A DNA stretch of 64,000 nt from Sneathiella glossodoripedis JCM 23214 (lineage in GTDB: Bacteria; Pseudomonadota; Alphaproteobacteria; Sneathiellales; Sneathiellaceae). Shown in pieces: positions 28,854 to 38,431 of this stretch (position 1 is its first letter; each line of letters begins with the position of its first letter). A program made the position numbers and the translations under genes. Below the pieces are notes generated by a model. It saw only the letters and a program-made list of their open reading frames with translations, had not been told where the DNA came from and did no database searches. The stretch lies in NCBI RefSeq assembly GCF_000616095.1, contig NZ_BAMS01000002.1, positions 486,452 to 550,451 on the forward strand. Direction: 5' to 3'.

Positions 28854-29618
28854 TTATTGCATTGAATTCGACCCTTTAAGGTCGTTAGGGCCACCCTCTG
28901 GCATGATGCCCAGGCGCTTTGCAACTTCCTGATAGGCATCTTCGACACCACCCAGGTCTCTGCGGAACCTGTCTTTGTCGAGCTTTTCATTGGTCGCGAT
29001 GTCCCACAGACGGCAGTTGTCCGGACTGATTTCGTCAGCCAGAATAATCTGCATTTCATCTCCGTCGAAATAACGGCCAAATTCCAGTTTGAAATCGATA
29101 AGGCGAATACCTATCGCCGTGAAAAGACCACACAGGAAATCATTAATACGCAATGTCATGGACATTATTTCATCCAATTCCTGCGAAGAGGCCCAGCCAA
29201 AGGCGGTAATATGTTCTTCTGAAACCAGTGGATCATTCAGATCATCAGACTTGAAACAGTATTCCACAAGCGTACGGGGCATCGGTTGCCCTTCCGTCAA
29301 TCCCAGCCGTGTACAGATAGAGCCGGCGGCAACATTGCGAACAATGACCTCAACCGGAATAATCTCTACTTCCTTGATGAGCTGTTCACGCATATTCAGC
29401 CGACGGATGAAGTGATTTGGGATTCCCATTTCACCAATTCGGCTCATAAGATGTTCGGAAATACGGTTATTTAAAACGCCTTTGCCTGTCACAGTGGATT
29501 TTTTCACACCGTTAAATGCAGTTGCATCGTCTTTAAAATACTGAACGAGAGTACCGGGTTCAGGGCCTTCAAAAAGAACCTTAGCCTTGCCTTCGTAGAC
29601 TCGTCTACGGCGGGTCAT
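28854..29618 (-). CDS. purC: Phosphoribosylaminoimidazole-succinocarboxamide synthase
   Basis: Joins aspartate to CAIR in purine synthesis. ATG 29618 ([22 protein letters not shown]) has GGAG 8 bases upstream; a GTG at 29627 is possible. 254 residues. The SAICAR synthetase blocks are [23 protein letters not shown]-like [31 protein letters not shown] and SPDNCRLWD. It is first of purC-purS-purQ-purL-bolA-grxD. Confidence 0.96.
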   Translation of the reverse strand: MTRRRRVYEGKAKVLFEGPEPGTLVQYFKDDATAFNGVKKSTVTGKGVLNNRISEHLMSRIGEMGIPNHFIRRLNMREQLIKEVEIIPVEVIVRNVAAGSICTRLGLTEGQPMPRTLVEYCFKSDDLNDPLVSEEHITAFGWASSQELDEIMSMTLRINDFLCGLFTAIGIRLIDFKLEFGRYFDGDEMQIILADEISPDNCRLWDIATNEKLDKDRFRRDLGGVEDAYQEVAKRLGIMPEGGPNDLKGSNSMQ

Positions 29619-29834
29619 GGATGTCACTCCAACTGTTAGACCAAATGCTGGATTGGTCGTCGCTAAAAGTTAAACGAATGAGAGGACTTGTGCATCTTTA
29701 TCAGGCATTTCATCCCAATTCGCTGGCAGAAGCAGACCGGGCTGCTTAATTTCAAGCGGAACATAGTTCAGATGTCATTCAAACACAACTCTTCCTATGT
29801 ATTTGTGCAATAAAAATTTAAAAAATTCTTGTCG

Positions 29835-29865
29835 CTTGACGCTGCCACAATCATGTTAAATATAT
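29835..29865 (+). promoter_or_regulatory. Possible promoter of the ATPase-inhibitor gene
   Basis: TTGACG (29835-29840) followed after about 15-17 bases by the A/T-rich stretch TTAAATATATAG. The exact -10 is unclear. It lies about 60 bases upstream of ATG 29924. Confidence 0.35.
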
Positions 29866-29923
29866 AGCATATTGAAAACGCTCACATTTGGGTGCAGCAA
29901 GCGGTAACTTAAAGGATCAGAAG

Positions 29924-30247
29924 ATGGCTGGTATTGAAGATCGTGGCAAAGCCAATGAAAACAAATTTGCACATGACAGTGAACTTGAATTCAAGGCAAA
30001 TGCCCGGCGCAACAAATTAGTTGGTCAATGGGCCGCAAAACTAATGGGACTTGAAGGCGAAGCTGTTGATGCTTATGCCAAAGAAGTAATCGTCGCTGAT
30101 CTGGAAGAAAAAGGTGATGACGACGTTTTCAGAAAGTTGCGGCGGGATTTTGACGCCAAAAATATTGAAATGTCTGATCATCGCATTCGCCGGGAAATGG
30201 ATGATCTTATGGCAGTCGCCAGAGACCAGGTTCGAAACGAAGCCTGA
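29924..30247 (+). CDS. DUF1476 protein, F1-ATPase inhibitor zeta subunit
   Basis: 107 residues. ATG 29924 (MAGIEDRGKANENKFAHDSE) has AAAGGA upstream; the longer frame to 29888 is not family-like. In Paracoccus the DUF1476 protein is the zeta subunit, whose N-terminal helix blocks reverse rotation of F1-ATPase. The matching segments here are DRGKANENKFAHDSELEFKA and ARRNKLVGQWAAKLMGL. The gene stands alone, away from any atp genes, and ends at a strong terminator. Confidence 0.9.
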   Translation: MAGIEDRGKANENKFAHDSELEFKANARRNKLVGQWAAKLMGLEGEAVDAYAKEVIVADLEEKGDDDVFRKLRRDFDAKNIEMSDHRIRREMDDLMAVARDQVRNEA

Positions 30248-30270
30248 AATGATTTGAATAATTCACAAAA

Positions 30271-30297
30271 AAAACCCGCTTCATCGGCGGGTTTTTT
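30271..30297. terminator. Intrinsic terminator after the ATPase-inhibitor gene, usable from both sides
   Basis: Stem AAAACCCGC / GCGGGTTTT with loop TTCATCG, followed by T6 on the plus strand and preceded by a long A-run. It can also serve the convergent GNAT gene. Confidence 0.85.
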
Positions 30298-30332
30298 AGT
30301 GCTTTTTTCAAGGCGGTTTGAAAAGGATGCAC

Positions 30333-30887
30333 TCAAGTTAAGCTTTCAAGATACTGCTCCTTGCTCATTCGATAAAGTTTATGAAATTGCAAGCGATGGC
30401 CATCGGGAAGTAAAGGGTGCAAAAACGTTTCATCATTGTGTTTAAACCCCAACCGTTTCATAACTGCTTGAGATCTCAGGTTTATCTCGGCAGTGAAGGT
30501 CACGATTTCATCATAACCAAGTTCATTGAAACCGTATCCTACTGCCAGTCGGCCACCTTCAGTCGCCAGTCCAAGCCCCCAATAGGGTTTCGCCAGACGC
30601 CAGCCAACCTCAAGGCATGGGCCAAATGGTAATTCAGGAGTTGGAATATTGAGCCCAACGAACCCACAGAACTCTTTCGTCTCATTCAACTCAAGTGCCC
30701 AAAAACCAAAACCGTTCTGGTCAATCTTAGTCATGATTTTTTCGGCAACTTCCAAGCTTTGATCTTCATCAAGTGTGCTTGGAAAATATTCCATAACTTC
30801 CGGATCTGCAGACATTTTTACAAAGGCAGGCAGGTCACTAGTCTGCCATTGACGCAGCGTAATCCGATCAGTGCTAAACGCTGACAT
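30333..30887 (-). CDS. GNAT family N-acetyltransferase
   Basis: 184 residues, RimJ/RimL-like. It starts MSAFSTDRITLRQWQTSDLPAFVKM. The acetyl-CoA loop region is PYWGLGLATEGGRLAVGYGF, followed by VMKRLGFKHNDETFLHP, characteristic of this subgroup. The acceptor substrate is unknown. Its own short intergenic region separates it from purB. Confidence 0.88.
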   Translation of the reverse strand: MSAFSTDRITLRQWQTSDLPAFVKMSADPEVMEYFPSTLDEDQSLEVAEKIMTKIDQNGFGFWALELNETKEFCGFVGLNIPTPELPFGPCLEVGWRLAKPYWGLGLATEGGRLAVGYGFNELGYDEIVTFTAEINLRSQAVMKRLGFKHNDETFLHPLLPDGHRLQFHKLYRMSKEQYLESLT

Positions 30888-30903
30888 GTATATTTCCCTT
30901 TAA

Positions 30904-30930
30904 AACAAATAACCCAAAAACAAATAACCC
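30904..30930. repeat. Short tandem duplication next to the purB terminator
   Basis: The 12-base unit ACAAATAACCCA occurs twice with AAA between copies, and the second copy continues into the terminator stem. It is probably replication slippage around the hairpin. Confidence 0.6.
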
Positions 30931-30949
30931 AGCCGGTCAGGCTGGGTTA
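30925..30949 (-). terminator. Intrinsic terminator after purB
   Basis: Stem TAACCCAGCC / GGCTGGGTTA, 10 base pairs with loop GGTCA, followed on the minus strand by TTTGTTTTTG. Confidence 0.8.
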
Positions 30950-30969
30950 TCAAACCAGAACCGATAATG

Positions 30970-32265
30970 TCAGTCTTTGAAAACTCTTTTGAAAATCGTA
31001 TCCACATGTTTTGTGTGATATTCAAGATCAAATACGCTTTCCAACTGCTCGTCAGTCAATGCACTGGAGACTTCTTCATCTCCTTTAAGCAATTCAAGGA
31101 AGTCAGCACCTTCGCGCCAGACAACCATCGCATTTCTTTGAACCAGACGATATGCATCTTCTCGGCTTACACCAGCTTGGGTAAGAGCCAGCAGAACCCG
31201 CTGTGAATGGATCAAACCACCCAGTTTATTCATGTTATTCATCATGTTTTCTGGGTACACCACCAACTTGTCGATCACACCTGTCAATCGGGCGAGGGCG
31301 AAATCAAGTGTAATGGTCGCATCCGGGCCAATTCCCCGTTCCACTGATGAGTGAGAGATATCTCTTTCATGCCAAAGTGCGACATTTTCCATTGCGGGTA
31401 TCACAGCCATGCGAACCAGTCTGGCAAGACCTGTCAGATTTTCTGTCAGAACCGGGTTGCGCTTGTGCGGCATGGCGGATGAGCCTTTTTGCCCTGGTGA
31501 AAAATATTCTTCTGCTTCCAGAACTTCCGTGCGCTGCAGATGCCGGATCTCAACAGCAAGGCGTTCAATGGAGCTGGCGATCACGCCCAGCGTTGCAAAA
31601 AACATTGCGTGCCTGTCGCGGGGAATAACCTGAGTTGAAACCGGTTCGATTTCCAGCCCCAGTGATTTTGCGACATGTTCTTCCACATATGGGTCAATAT
31701 TGGCAAAAGTTCCAACTGCTCCGGATATGGCACATGTCGCAATTTCCTTGCGGGCCTGCAATAAACGGTCCCTGTTTCTGTCAAATTCTGCATATGCCTG
31801 CGCCATCTTAAGACCAAAGGTAACCGGCTCGGCATGGATACCATGTGACCGCCCAACGCAGACGTCATTTTTATGCGCCTCTGCTTTGCGTTTGAGCGTT
31901 GCAAGCAACTCGTCCATATCTTTGAGCAGAATATCTGCAGCCTTTGTGAGCTGTACATTCAGGCATGTATCCAAAACATCTGACGACGTCATACCCTGAT
32001 GAACAAAACGGGCTTCATCTCCGACGAACTCCTGCAAATTTGTCAGGAAAGCGATAACATCATGCTTGGTTTCACGTTCAATTTCATCAATACGGTCAAT
32101 TTCAAAATTGCCGCGCTCCCAAACCGCCTTGGCAGCTTCTTTGGGAATAACTCCAAGTTCTGCCTGTGCGTCACAAGCGTGTGCTTCAATTTCAAACCAA
32201 ATCTGGAATTTACTCTGAGGTTCCCAAATAGCGGTCATTTCCGGGCGGGCGTAGCGAGGTATCAT
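30970..32265 (-). CDS. purB: Adenylosuccinate lyase
   Basis: Acts twice in purine synthesis, splitting SAICAR and adenylosuccinate. 431 residues, starting MIPRYARPEMTAIWEPQSKF. Signature GSSAMPHKRNPV (fumarase/aspartase family) with TSSDVLDTCLNVQL and GRSHGIHAEPVTFG. Intact. It is separated from the purC operon only by the ATPase-inhibitor and GNAT genes. Confidence 0.97.
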   Translation of the reverse strand: MIPRYARPEMTAIWEPQSKFQIWFEIEAHACDAQAELGVIPKEAAKAVWERGNFEIDRIDEIERETKHDVIAFLTNLQEFVGDEARFVHQGMTSSDVLDTCLNVQLTKAADILLKDMDELLATLKRKAEAHKNDVCVGRSHGIHAEPVTFGLKMAQAYAEFDRNRDRLLQARKEIATCAISGAVGTFANIDPYVEEHVAKSLGLEIEPVSTQVIPRDRHAMFFATLGVIASSIERLAVEIRHLQRTEVLEAEEYFSPGQKGSSAMPHKRNPVLTENLTGLARLVRMAVIPAMENVALWHERDISHSSVERGIGPDATITLDFALARLTGVIDKLVVYPENMMNNMNKLGGLIHSQRVLLALTQAGVSREDAYRLVQRNAMVVWREGADFLELLKGDEEVSSALTDEQLESVFDLEYHTKHVDTIFKRVFKD

Positions 32266-32518
32266 AAGAAGTCACCTTGTTAATCACGTCAGTAGTTTGT
32301 CTGTTTCAGGAGATGAAAGGACAAAAGAAACAGTCATATGCGGCTTCTAGTAACAGAGCTTCCTTGAAATCACAACGGCTATATATAAATTTGCGGAACA
32401 GTTTCTGCACTTATAGGGTCAATCTATACGCGAATTGACAATCGACTATTTTACATTCGCTCAAAACTAGGGCATGTTTTGGTATAAGGTGAGGCGCTTT
32501 CAAAATAGAAATACTGAT

Positions 32519-33064
32519 ATGGTTACGGACAACGAGATAATCGAGGCCGTCATTTATGTATTCGCGCACAAGTCAGACGCGACAATGGATGATGTTGCCA
32601 AAGAAGCAAAAATCAGCCGGATAACGCTCAATCGAAAGTTTGGCTCAAAAGAGAAAATGATTGAACGGGCAGAGCTATACAGCATTCAGCAATTTGACAA
32701 AATTCTCAAAAAAGCAAAAGCCAGTCGCAAAAGCTCGATGGATAAATTCCTGATGGTTCTCAAGGAATATTATCGGTTTCGAAATCACTATACCTTCTGG
32801 ATGCGCACCATTGTTGATGATCCGGAGGGAAACCAGAAACTGTTTTTGAAACAATTGGAAATCATTGAAAGTCTGGTTCGCGACGCGCAGGAACAGGGGC
32901 ATATTCGTCAGGATCTACCCGCTGGCTGGGTCGCATCCCTTTTTGATTTTCTGATCATTGCCGCCAACTCCTCTCGAATGCGGGGAATTATAGCTGAACG
33001 TGATTTGATCAAGATCGTCTGGGAAACATTTCAATACGGCATTTCTCCTCGCCGTGCGTTCTGA
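32519..33064 (+). CDS. TetR/AcrR family transcriptional regulator
   Basis: About 181 residues from ATG 32519 (MVTDNEIIEAVIYVF); an ATG at 32474 would add 15 residues. Neither has a clear ribosome-binding site. The N-terminal HTH is recognisable: ATMDDVAKEAKISRITLNRKFGSKEKMIERA. The C-terminal ligand domain is not assignable. It converges on radC with a 3-base gap. The target gene is not obvious. The 253 bases between purB and 32519 presumably hold both promoters. Confidence 0.85.
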   Translation: MVTDNEIIEAVIYVFAHKSDATMDDVAKEAKISRITLNRKFGSKEKMIERAELYSIQQFDKILKKAKASRKSSMDKFLMVLKEYYRFRNHYTFWMRTIVDDPEGNQKLFLKQLEIIESLVRDAQEQGHIRQDLPAGWVASLFDFLIIAANSSRMRGIIAERDLIKIVWETFQYGISPRRAF

Positions 33065-33067
33065 TCC

Positions 33068-33892
33068 CTAAATCAAACCCATTGAGCGCATGCTTGTACT
33101 TTCTGTGGAACTCACGATCAAATGATCATGAATGGTAATACCCAGTGCAGAAGTTGCGTTGATAATGTCTTCTGTAATTCTGATATCCGCTTTTGACGGG
33201 GAGGTATCTCCAGATGGGTGGTTATGAACGAGTATGAGAGACGTCGCCCCCAATTCCAGTGACCGTTTCACAACTTCGCGTGGATATACAGCAGCCTGAT
33301 TTATGGTACCTGTCTGCTGGACTTCATCCGCGATCAGATGATTTCGGTTGTTCAGAAACAGAATTCTGAAATGTTCGATTTCTTTCCGCCCCATTGTCCC
33401 TTGGCAATATTCCAAAAGCGCTTGCCAGGAGCCTAAAACATTTCTTTTCTCAATCTTTGATCTCAACAGGGCTTCGCCCAAAGTTTCTGCGACCCGAATG
33501 GTTGCTATTACCGAGTCGCCCACGCCCGGTATTTCTCTGAGCTTTTCATTGCGCGTCGCCAGAACGCCACCAAGTGTTTTAAATTTTTTGAGTAATAATT
33601 TGGCAAGGGGCTTTGTATCTTTTCTGGGAGAGGCCGCAAAAAGTAACATTTCCAGCAGTTCATAATCAGCAAGAGAGTCGCCACCATAGGCCAGAACCCT
33701 TTGCCGCATTCTCTCCCGATGACCGGAGGGCTTTACCGCGATATCTGAATCTTCAACAAACAGTAAGCTCGTCGATTCTGTTGTTGTCGAAAAAGTAGTA
33801 TTTTTTAAATTTTGAAACTGGGGTGATTGCTCTTCACTGACTTGAGAAGTTAAAACGCTGTCCTGCTTTGCGGTTTTCTCATCAGATGTCAT
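33068..33892 (-). CDS. radC: RadC family JAB-domain protein
   Basis: 274 residues. An HhH-like segment (LREIPGVGDSVIATIRVAE) is followed by the JAMM metal motif LVHNHPSGDTSPSKADIRITEDI. A ~60-residue N-terminal extension is poorly conserved. The historic DNA repair role is doubtful for the family. It overlaps the end of map by 11 bases, so the two are probably translated from one message. Confidence 0.93.
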   Translation of the reverse strand: MTSDEKTAKQDSVLTSQVSEEQSPQFQNLKNTTFSTTTESTSLLFVEDSDIAVKPSGHRERMRQRVLAYGGDSLADYELLEMLLFAASPRKDTKPLAKLLLKKFKTLGGVLATRNEKLREIPGVGDSVIATIRVAETLGEALLRSKIEKRNVLGSWQALLEYCQGTMGRKEIEHFRILFLNNRNHLIADEVQQTGTINQAAVYPREVVKRSLELGATSLILVHNHPSGDTSPSKADIRITEDIINATSALGITIHDHLIVSSTESTSMRSMGLI

Positions 33893-34724
33893 AGGGTGGG
33901 CAATTCAATCCTTTGGGTGACAATGTGAAAATTTCATATCCGGTTTTTGTAACGCCCAGTGAATGCTCAAACTGAGCGGAGAGGGATCTGTCTTTTGTGA
34001 CAGCGGTCCAGCCATCTTCAAGCACTTTGACTTGCCATTTCCCTAAATTGATCATGGGTTCAATGGTAAAAATCATACCTTCACGAAGCTCAACACCTTC
34101 GCCGGGCTTGCCATAATGGACAATATTCGGAACGTCGTGAAAAACCTGCCCAAGGCCATGGCCACAAAAATCTCTAACCACAGAGCATCTGTTTTTTTCC
34201 GCAAATGACTGGATGGCATGTCCGATATCACCCGTTGTAGCACCGGGTTTCACCACTTCGATCCCACGCATCAGACATTCATAGGTAATATCGATAAGTC
34301 TTTTGGCCTTAACATTTGGTTTGCCAGCCACATACATCCGACTGGTGTCACCATGCCAGCCATCAACGATAGGTGTGACATCAATGTTAATAATGTCGCC
34401 TTCTTTCAGCTTCTTGGGGCCGGGGATACCATGACACACCACATGATTAACCGATGTACAAATGGATTTGCTGAACCCTCTATATCCCAAAGGAGCGCAA
34501 ATGCCTCCGCGTTCGGTGATGAAATCATGGCACAGCGTGTTAAGCTCTTCAGTAGTGACGCCCGGCACAACATGTTCGGTGATCATATCAAGCGTTTCCG
34601 CAGCCAATTGACCAGCTTTGCGCATTCCTTCAAAGCCTTCTTCGCCATGAAGTTTGATTACGCCTGTGTTTTCAACTGGTGTCTCGTAACTGCTTTTATA
34701 TTTCATTCGCTCAATCTTGTTCAT
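33882..34724 (-). CDS. map: Type I methionine aminopeptidase
   Basis: Removes the initiator methionine. 280 residues from ATG 34724, or 273 from ATG 34703, both plausible. Metal ligands are in INIDVTPIVDGWHGDTSRMY, CGHGLGQVFHDVPNIVHYG, MIFTIEPMINLG and SAQFEHSLGVT, all intact. The N-terminal extension before IKLHGEEGFEGMRKAGQLA is typical of alphaproteobacteria. Gene order sfsA-map-radC on one strand. Confidence 0.96.
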   Translation of the reverse strand: MNKIERMKYKSSYETPVENTGVIKLHGEEGFEGMRKAGQLAAETLDMITEHVVPGVTTEELNTLCHDFITERGGICAPLGYRGFSKSICTSVNHVVCHGIPGPKKLKEGDIINIDVTPIVDGWHGDTSRMYVAGKPNVKAKRLIDITYECLMRGIEVVKPGATTGDIGHAIQSFAEKNRCSVVRDFCGHGLGQVFHDVPNIVHYGKPGEGVELREGMIFTIEPMINLGKWQVKVLEDGWTAVTKDRSLSAQFEHSLGVTKTGYEIFTLSPKGLNCPPYDI

Positions 34725-34771
34725 TAAAAACTTTATATACCAGCCACTTAAATGTGAAAAGCCAATTCAAA

Positions 34772-35473
34772 TTATGTTATTATTTGAACCAGTTTATGGA
34801 CTGCAATTTCGTCGGCAGAAAGTTTGCAATCATAACATATGACTTCAACTCCGCTTTTCTGTGCCTTCTTTAAGGCATCGCTGTAGGTGGGGTCAATATC
34901 ACCAGCTATTTTAAATTGGGTGCTGTCATCGCGCTGTACAAGGTAAAACATCACTGCGCGATGTCCCTGATTTACCATTTCGGACAATTCCTGCAAATGC
35001 TTTGTGCCGCGTGATGTTACCGCGTCAGGAAATTCGGCGCACCCTTCTTCTCTAAGCAGGGTAACGTTCTTGACCTCCACATAGCATTTTTCCCCGCTCG
35101 ACTTTTCAAGCAGAATATCAATTCGCGAATTCTGACCATATTTTACCTCTGGCCGTAAATTGTCATAGCCCGTCAATTCGGGGATCTGTCCGGCACTAAT
35201 TGCTTCTGCCACGATTTTATTGGGATGGGATGTATTGATCCCCACAAGCGCTGATCCGGTATCAACCAGCTCCCATGAATATTTCAGCTTTCGTTTCGGA
35301 TTATCTGACTGAGATAGATAAACGCCGTAACCCGGCTCTTTAAGTCCCATCATTGATCCGGAATTGGCGCAATGCGCAGTCACCACTTCTCCATTTTCCA
35401 GTTCAATATCTGACAAAAACCGTTTGTATCTCTTGATCAGGGTTCCTTTAATCAGCGGCGAGGGGAACTTCAT
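34772..35473 (-). CDS. sfsA: SfsA family DNA/RNA nuclease
   Basis: 233 residues. Typical blocks are SPLIKGTLIKRYKRFLSDIE, ANSGSMMGLKEPG, SRIDILLE, CYVEVKNVTLLREEG, FPDAVTSRGTKHLQEL and GHRAVMFYLVQRDD. SfsA was named for sugar fermentation stimulation and has a nuclease-like fold. It is 47 bases upstream of map. Confidence 0.95.
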   Translation of the reverse strand: MKFPSPLIKGTLIKRYKRFLSDIELENGEVVTAHCANSGSMMGLKEPGYGVYLSQSDNPKRKLKYSWELVDTGSALVGINTSHPNKIVAEAISAGQIPELTGYDNLRPEVKYGQNSRIDILLEKSSGEKCYVEVKNVTLLREEGCAEFPDAVTSRGTKHLQELSEMVNQGHRAVMFYLVQRDDSTQFKIAGDIDPTYSDALKKAQKSGVEVICYDCKLSADEIAVHKLVQIIT

Positions 35474-35591
35474 TGGGCATGCTTTCGATTTTCTTTGACT
35501 GAACCAGTATAATCTTCAAATATTCGGGTTACATATATGAAGATTGCCTATAACTGTTCAGAACAATAATAACTTCACTGGTGAAGCGCAA

Positions 35592-36365
35592 ATGACGACC
35601 GACACGAATTCTGAAAAAGAAATTGTAACTGCTGCAATGATAGTCATCGGGGATGAAATACTCTCTGGCAGAACCCAGGACAAAAATGTCGCGCATGTAG
35701 CATTAAAATTATCCGAAGTCGGGATACAGCTGCGAGAGGTGCGTGTCATTCCGGATGTCGAGAGTGAAATTATCGATGCGGTCAATCATTGCCGCGAAAA
35801 ATATAACTATGTATTCACCAGCGGGGGGATTGGCCCCACTCATGACGATATAACGGCCGATTCTATTGCGCGGACTTTTAATGTGTCGATTGACTACCAT
35901 CCAGAAGCTATGGAGATCCTTACCCGCCACTATGAAACATCCGGCATCGAATTTAATGAGGCGCGCAAACGGATGGCGCGTATTCCTGACACAGCCACGC
36001 TGATCGACAACCCGGTTAGCAAGGCACCGGGATTTCAGATTGGCAATGTGTTTGTGATGGCCGGGGTGCCTATGATCATGCAGGCGATGATGGAAAGTAT
36101 TCTGCCGACTTTGACGGGCGGTGCAAAAATGCACAGCAGAACCATCGGCGCGGCACTCCCAGAGGGAAAAGTGGCAAAAGATCTTGGCGAATTGCAGGTA
36201 AAATACCCTGATGTTTCAATGGGATCATATCCTTACTTCAAACAGGGAAAAGTCGGAACAAATCTGGTGCTTCGCTCCATTTTCACCGACCAGTTGAATA
36301 CCGCGCATGCGGAATTAATGGCAATCCTGGAAAAACAGGGGGCAGAGATTCTGCAAAGCGAATAA
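35592..36365 (+). CDS. Molybdopterin-binding (CinA N-terminal type) protein
   Basis: 257 residues from ATG 35592 (MTTDTNSEKEIVTAAMIVIGDEILSG), with GGTGAAG upstream; an in-frame start at 35544 is less likely. The MoCF/CinA motifs TSGGIGPTHDDITADSIAR and KAPGFQIGNVFVMAGVP are present. The C-terminal amidase part of full CinA is absent, so this belongs to the short competence/damage-inducible family. Its role is unclear; a pyrophosphatase or nucleotide-clean-up activity is known for some relatives. Confidence 0.9.
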   Translation: MTTDTNSEKEIVTAAMIVIGDEILSGRTQDKNVAHVALKLSEVGIQLREVRVIPDVESEIIDAVNHCREKYNYVFTSGGIGPTHDDITADSIARTFNVSIDYHPEAMEILTRHYETSGIEFNEARKRMARIPDTATLIDNPVSKAPGFQIGNVFVMAGVPMIMQAMMESILPTLTGGAKMHSRTIGAALPEGKVAKDLGELQVKYPDVSMGSYPYFKQGKVGTNLVLRSIFTDQLNTAHAELMAILEKQGAEILQSE

Positions 36366-36389
36366 CCAAATATAACAAGGGGACAACCC

Positions 36390-37991
36390 ATGGAAACATT
36401 CCCGAACTTGCTAACAAAAACAACAACTGATCGGGGTGAGAAACTTGCAATTTATGACCGGGGGCGGGAGCTAACCTATTCCCAATTCAGACAGCGGAGC
36501 CTCCAGCTTGCTGCGGGGCTTTCACGGCAGGGAATAGGCCTTGGAGACAGGGTTGCGATATGGTTGCCCAACTGCGCCGCTTATTTGGAGTATTTCGCAG
36601 CTTGTGCACATATGGGTGCAACGGTTATCTCCCTGAATACAAAATTTCGCTCCTCTGAAATCGAAGATATTCTGCATCGCTCAAAATCCCGGGCACTTGT
36701 CTTCTGGCCCGATTTTAAAGGAATTGATTTTCAGGGCATCCTCAATGAAGTGCCTGTCGATAAGCTTGACGCCCTTGACCTGATTGTTTGCTACACAGAA
36801 TCTGTAAACGATAAGGCCAAGCAGCCTCAAATACCTGGCTGTCAAAACGTAGTGCTCTCTGATGACTTGTATGAGGATGAGGTAATGCCATCCAGTGTCA
36901 GCACCGCAGATACAGGGCTGGTCGTCTTCACCACCAGCGGTACGACCGGTAAGCCTAAATTTGTGCTGCATACCCATAAAAGCATAACAGCGCATGCAAT
37001 TGATGTTGCCAACCGTTTTGGTTATGCGGGGCGCGAGACCCGACTGCTACAGGTAAATCCTCTCTGCGGTACATTTGGGCTCACACAGGCAATAGCAGGC
37101 TTTGCAGGGGGTGGTAGCGTTTATTGTCTTCCTGTGTTTGATGCAGAAGCCGCCGCCGCATTGATACAGGAAGCCCGTATAACGGATATAAATGGCTCTG
37201 ACGACATGTATGCGATGTTGTTAAACGCCCGCGATGAGGCGATACCCTATCCCAGCATCATCAATGCAGGGTTCGCGGCATTCAATCCCTCACTTGGGAA
37301 TCTGGTAGAAGATGCTGACAGGCGCGGTCTGAAACTGGTGGGCCTGTGGGGAATGAGTGAGGTTCAGGCTTTCACAGCCCATCAATTGGTCGCTGATCCG
37401 GTTGAGCTTCGAAAACAGGCAGGGGGCTATCTGCTTTCTGATGACGCGAAAATACGCGTTGTAGATCCCGAAACCAGTGCACAGCTTAGATTTGGTGATA
37501 TGGGGGAGCTTGAAATATCCTGCCCCGGACAAATGGCAGAATATCTGGATAATCCGGATGCGACCGCAAAAACTGTCACTCCAGATGGATATGTTAAAAC
37601 CGGTGATTTGGTAATTCAGCATGATGAGAGGAAATTTACATTTCTCTCTCGCATGGGGGATACGCTCCGTTTGGGCGGATATTTAACGGACCCTGTTGAA
37701 ATCGAAAATGTCCTTAATCAGTATCCAGGAATCGCCAAATCGCAGGTTGTGGGTGTTGATACAGATAAAGGGACCAAAGCCTTTGCATTTGTTGTTCCGC
37801 GTGCCGCAGCCAATCTCAATAAAGAGGATCTGGAGGCCCATTGCCGTGATCATCTGGCAAGCTATAAAATTCCGATCGACTATTTTGTGCTGGAAGACTT
37901 TCCCGTCACGCAAAGTGCAAATGGGGTGAAAATTCAACGGGCACGCCTTAGGGAAATAGCGATCAGCCATTACCAAAAAACACTCGCCTAA
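36390..37991 (+). CDS. AMP-forming acyl-CoA synthetase / adenylate-forming ligase
   Basis: 533 residues. P-loop-like motif TTSGTTGKPKFVLHTH, A5-type GLWGMSEVQ, and the A7/A8 region GYVKTGDLVIQHDERKFTFLSRMGDTLRLGGY. The A10 lysine lies in QSANGVKIQRARLRE. It resembles class I carboxylic acid-CoA ligases; the acid is not predictable. It is 24 bases after the CinA-type gene, so the two probably form an operon. No acyl carrier, dehydrogenase or enoyl-CoA hydratase genes flank it. Confidence 0.88.
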   Translation: METFPNLLTKTTTDRGEKLAIYDRGRELTYSQFRQRSLQLAAGLSRQGIGLGDRVAIWLPNCAAYLEYFAACAHMGATVISLNTKFRSSEIEDILHRSKSRALVFWPDFKGIDFQGILNEVPVDKLDALDLIVCYTESVNDKAKQPQIPGCQNVVLSDDLYEDEVMPSSVSTADTGLVVFTTSGTTGKPKFVLHTHKSITAHAIDVANRFGYAGRETRLLQVNPLCGTFGLTQAIAGFAGGGSVYCLPVFDAEAAAALIQEARITDINGSDDMYAMLLNARDEAIPYPSIINAGFAAFNPSLGNLVEDADRRGLKLVGLWGMSEVQAFTAHQLVADPVELRKQAGGYLLSDDAKIRVVDPETSAQLRFGDMGELEISCPGQMAEYLDNPDATAKTVTPDGYVKTGDLVIQHDERKFTFLSRMGDTLRLGGYLTDPVEIENVLNQYPGIAKSQVVGVDTDKGTKAFAFVVPRAAANLNKEDLEAHCRDHLASYKIPIDYFVLEDFPVTQSANGVKIQRARLREIAISHYQKTLA

Positions 37992-38079
37992 TAATAAAAG
38001 TGCCGATCTGGAAAAAATTGGTGTGACGTAAATTTCCTACTTGTATCCAATGGCGACAATCAGTAGGTTAGCCGTCGCT

Positions 38080-38166
38080 GCCCTCATGGTGAAATTGGTA
38101 AACACAGTAGACTTAAAATCTGCCGCTCGTAAGGGCTTCCCGGTTCAAGTCCGGGTGAGGGCACCA
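38080..38166 (+). tRNA. tRNA-Leu (anticodon UAA)
   Basis: The acceptor stem GCCCTCA pairs with TGAGGGC, followed by A and an encoded CCA (38164-38166). Anticodon stem GTAGA/TCTGC with loop CTTAAAA places the anticodon TAA. A long variable arm is present, as expected for Leu. TTCAAGT is the T-loop. Confidence 0.95.
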
Positions 38167-38355
38167 CAGCAGCTTATCTCCCCCCATATTTTCCTTTGAA
38201 ACAAAGTATGCTCGCGCATTAACTGATGCTGTTTATGAACGCATCGAAAACGTCTGTGCGACATTGCAGAAGCTACTTGGCGCTTGCAAGCTTATATCAA
38301 TTTTAAGGGTGAAGATATTTCAGGGGAGAGAGCTATATCTGATTATATGCAAAAA

Positions 38356-38431
38356 TGGTGAGCCCGACAGGATTCGAACCTGTGACCCACTGATTAAAAG
38401 TCAGTTGCTCTACCAACTGAGCTACGGGCCC
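38356..38431 (-). tRNA. tRNA-Lys (anticodon UUU)
   Basis: 76 bases including encoded CCA. Acceptor GGGCCCG pairs with CGGGCTC. The anticodon loop CTTTTAA between ACTGA and TCAGT gives TTT. T-loop GGTTCGAATCC. It faces tRNA-Leu across 190 bases. Confidence 0.96.
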
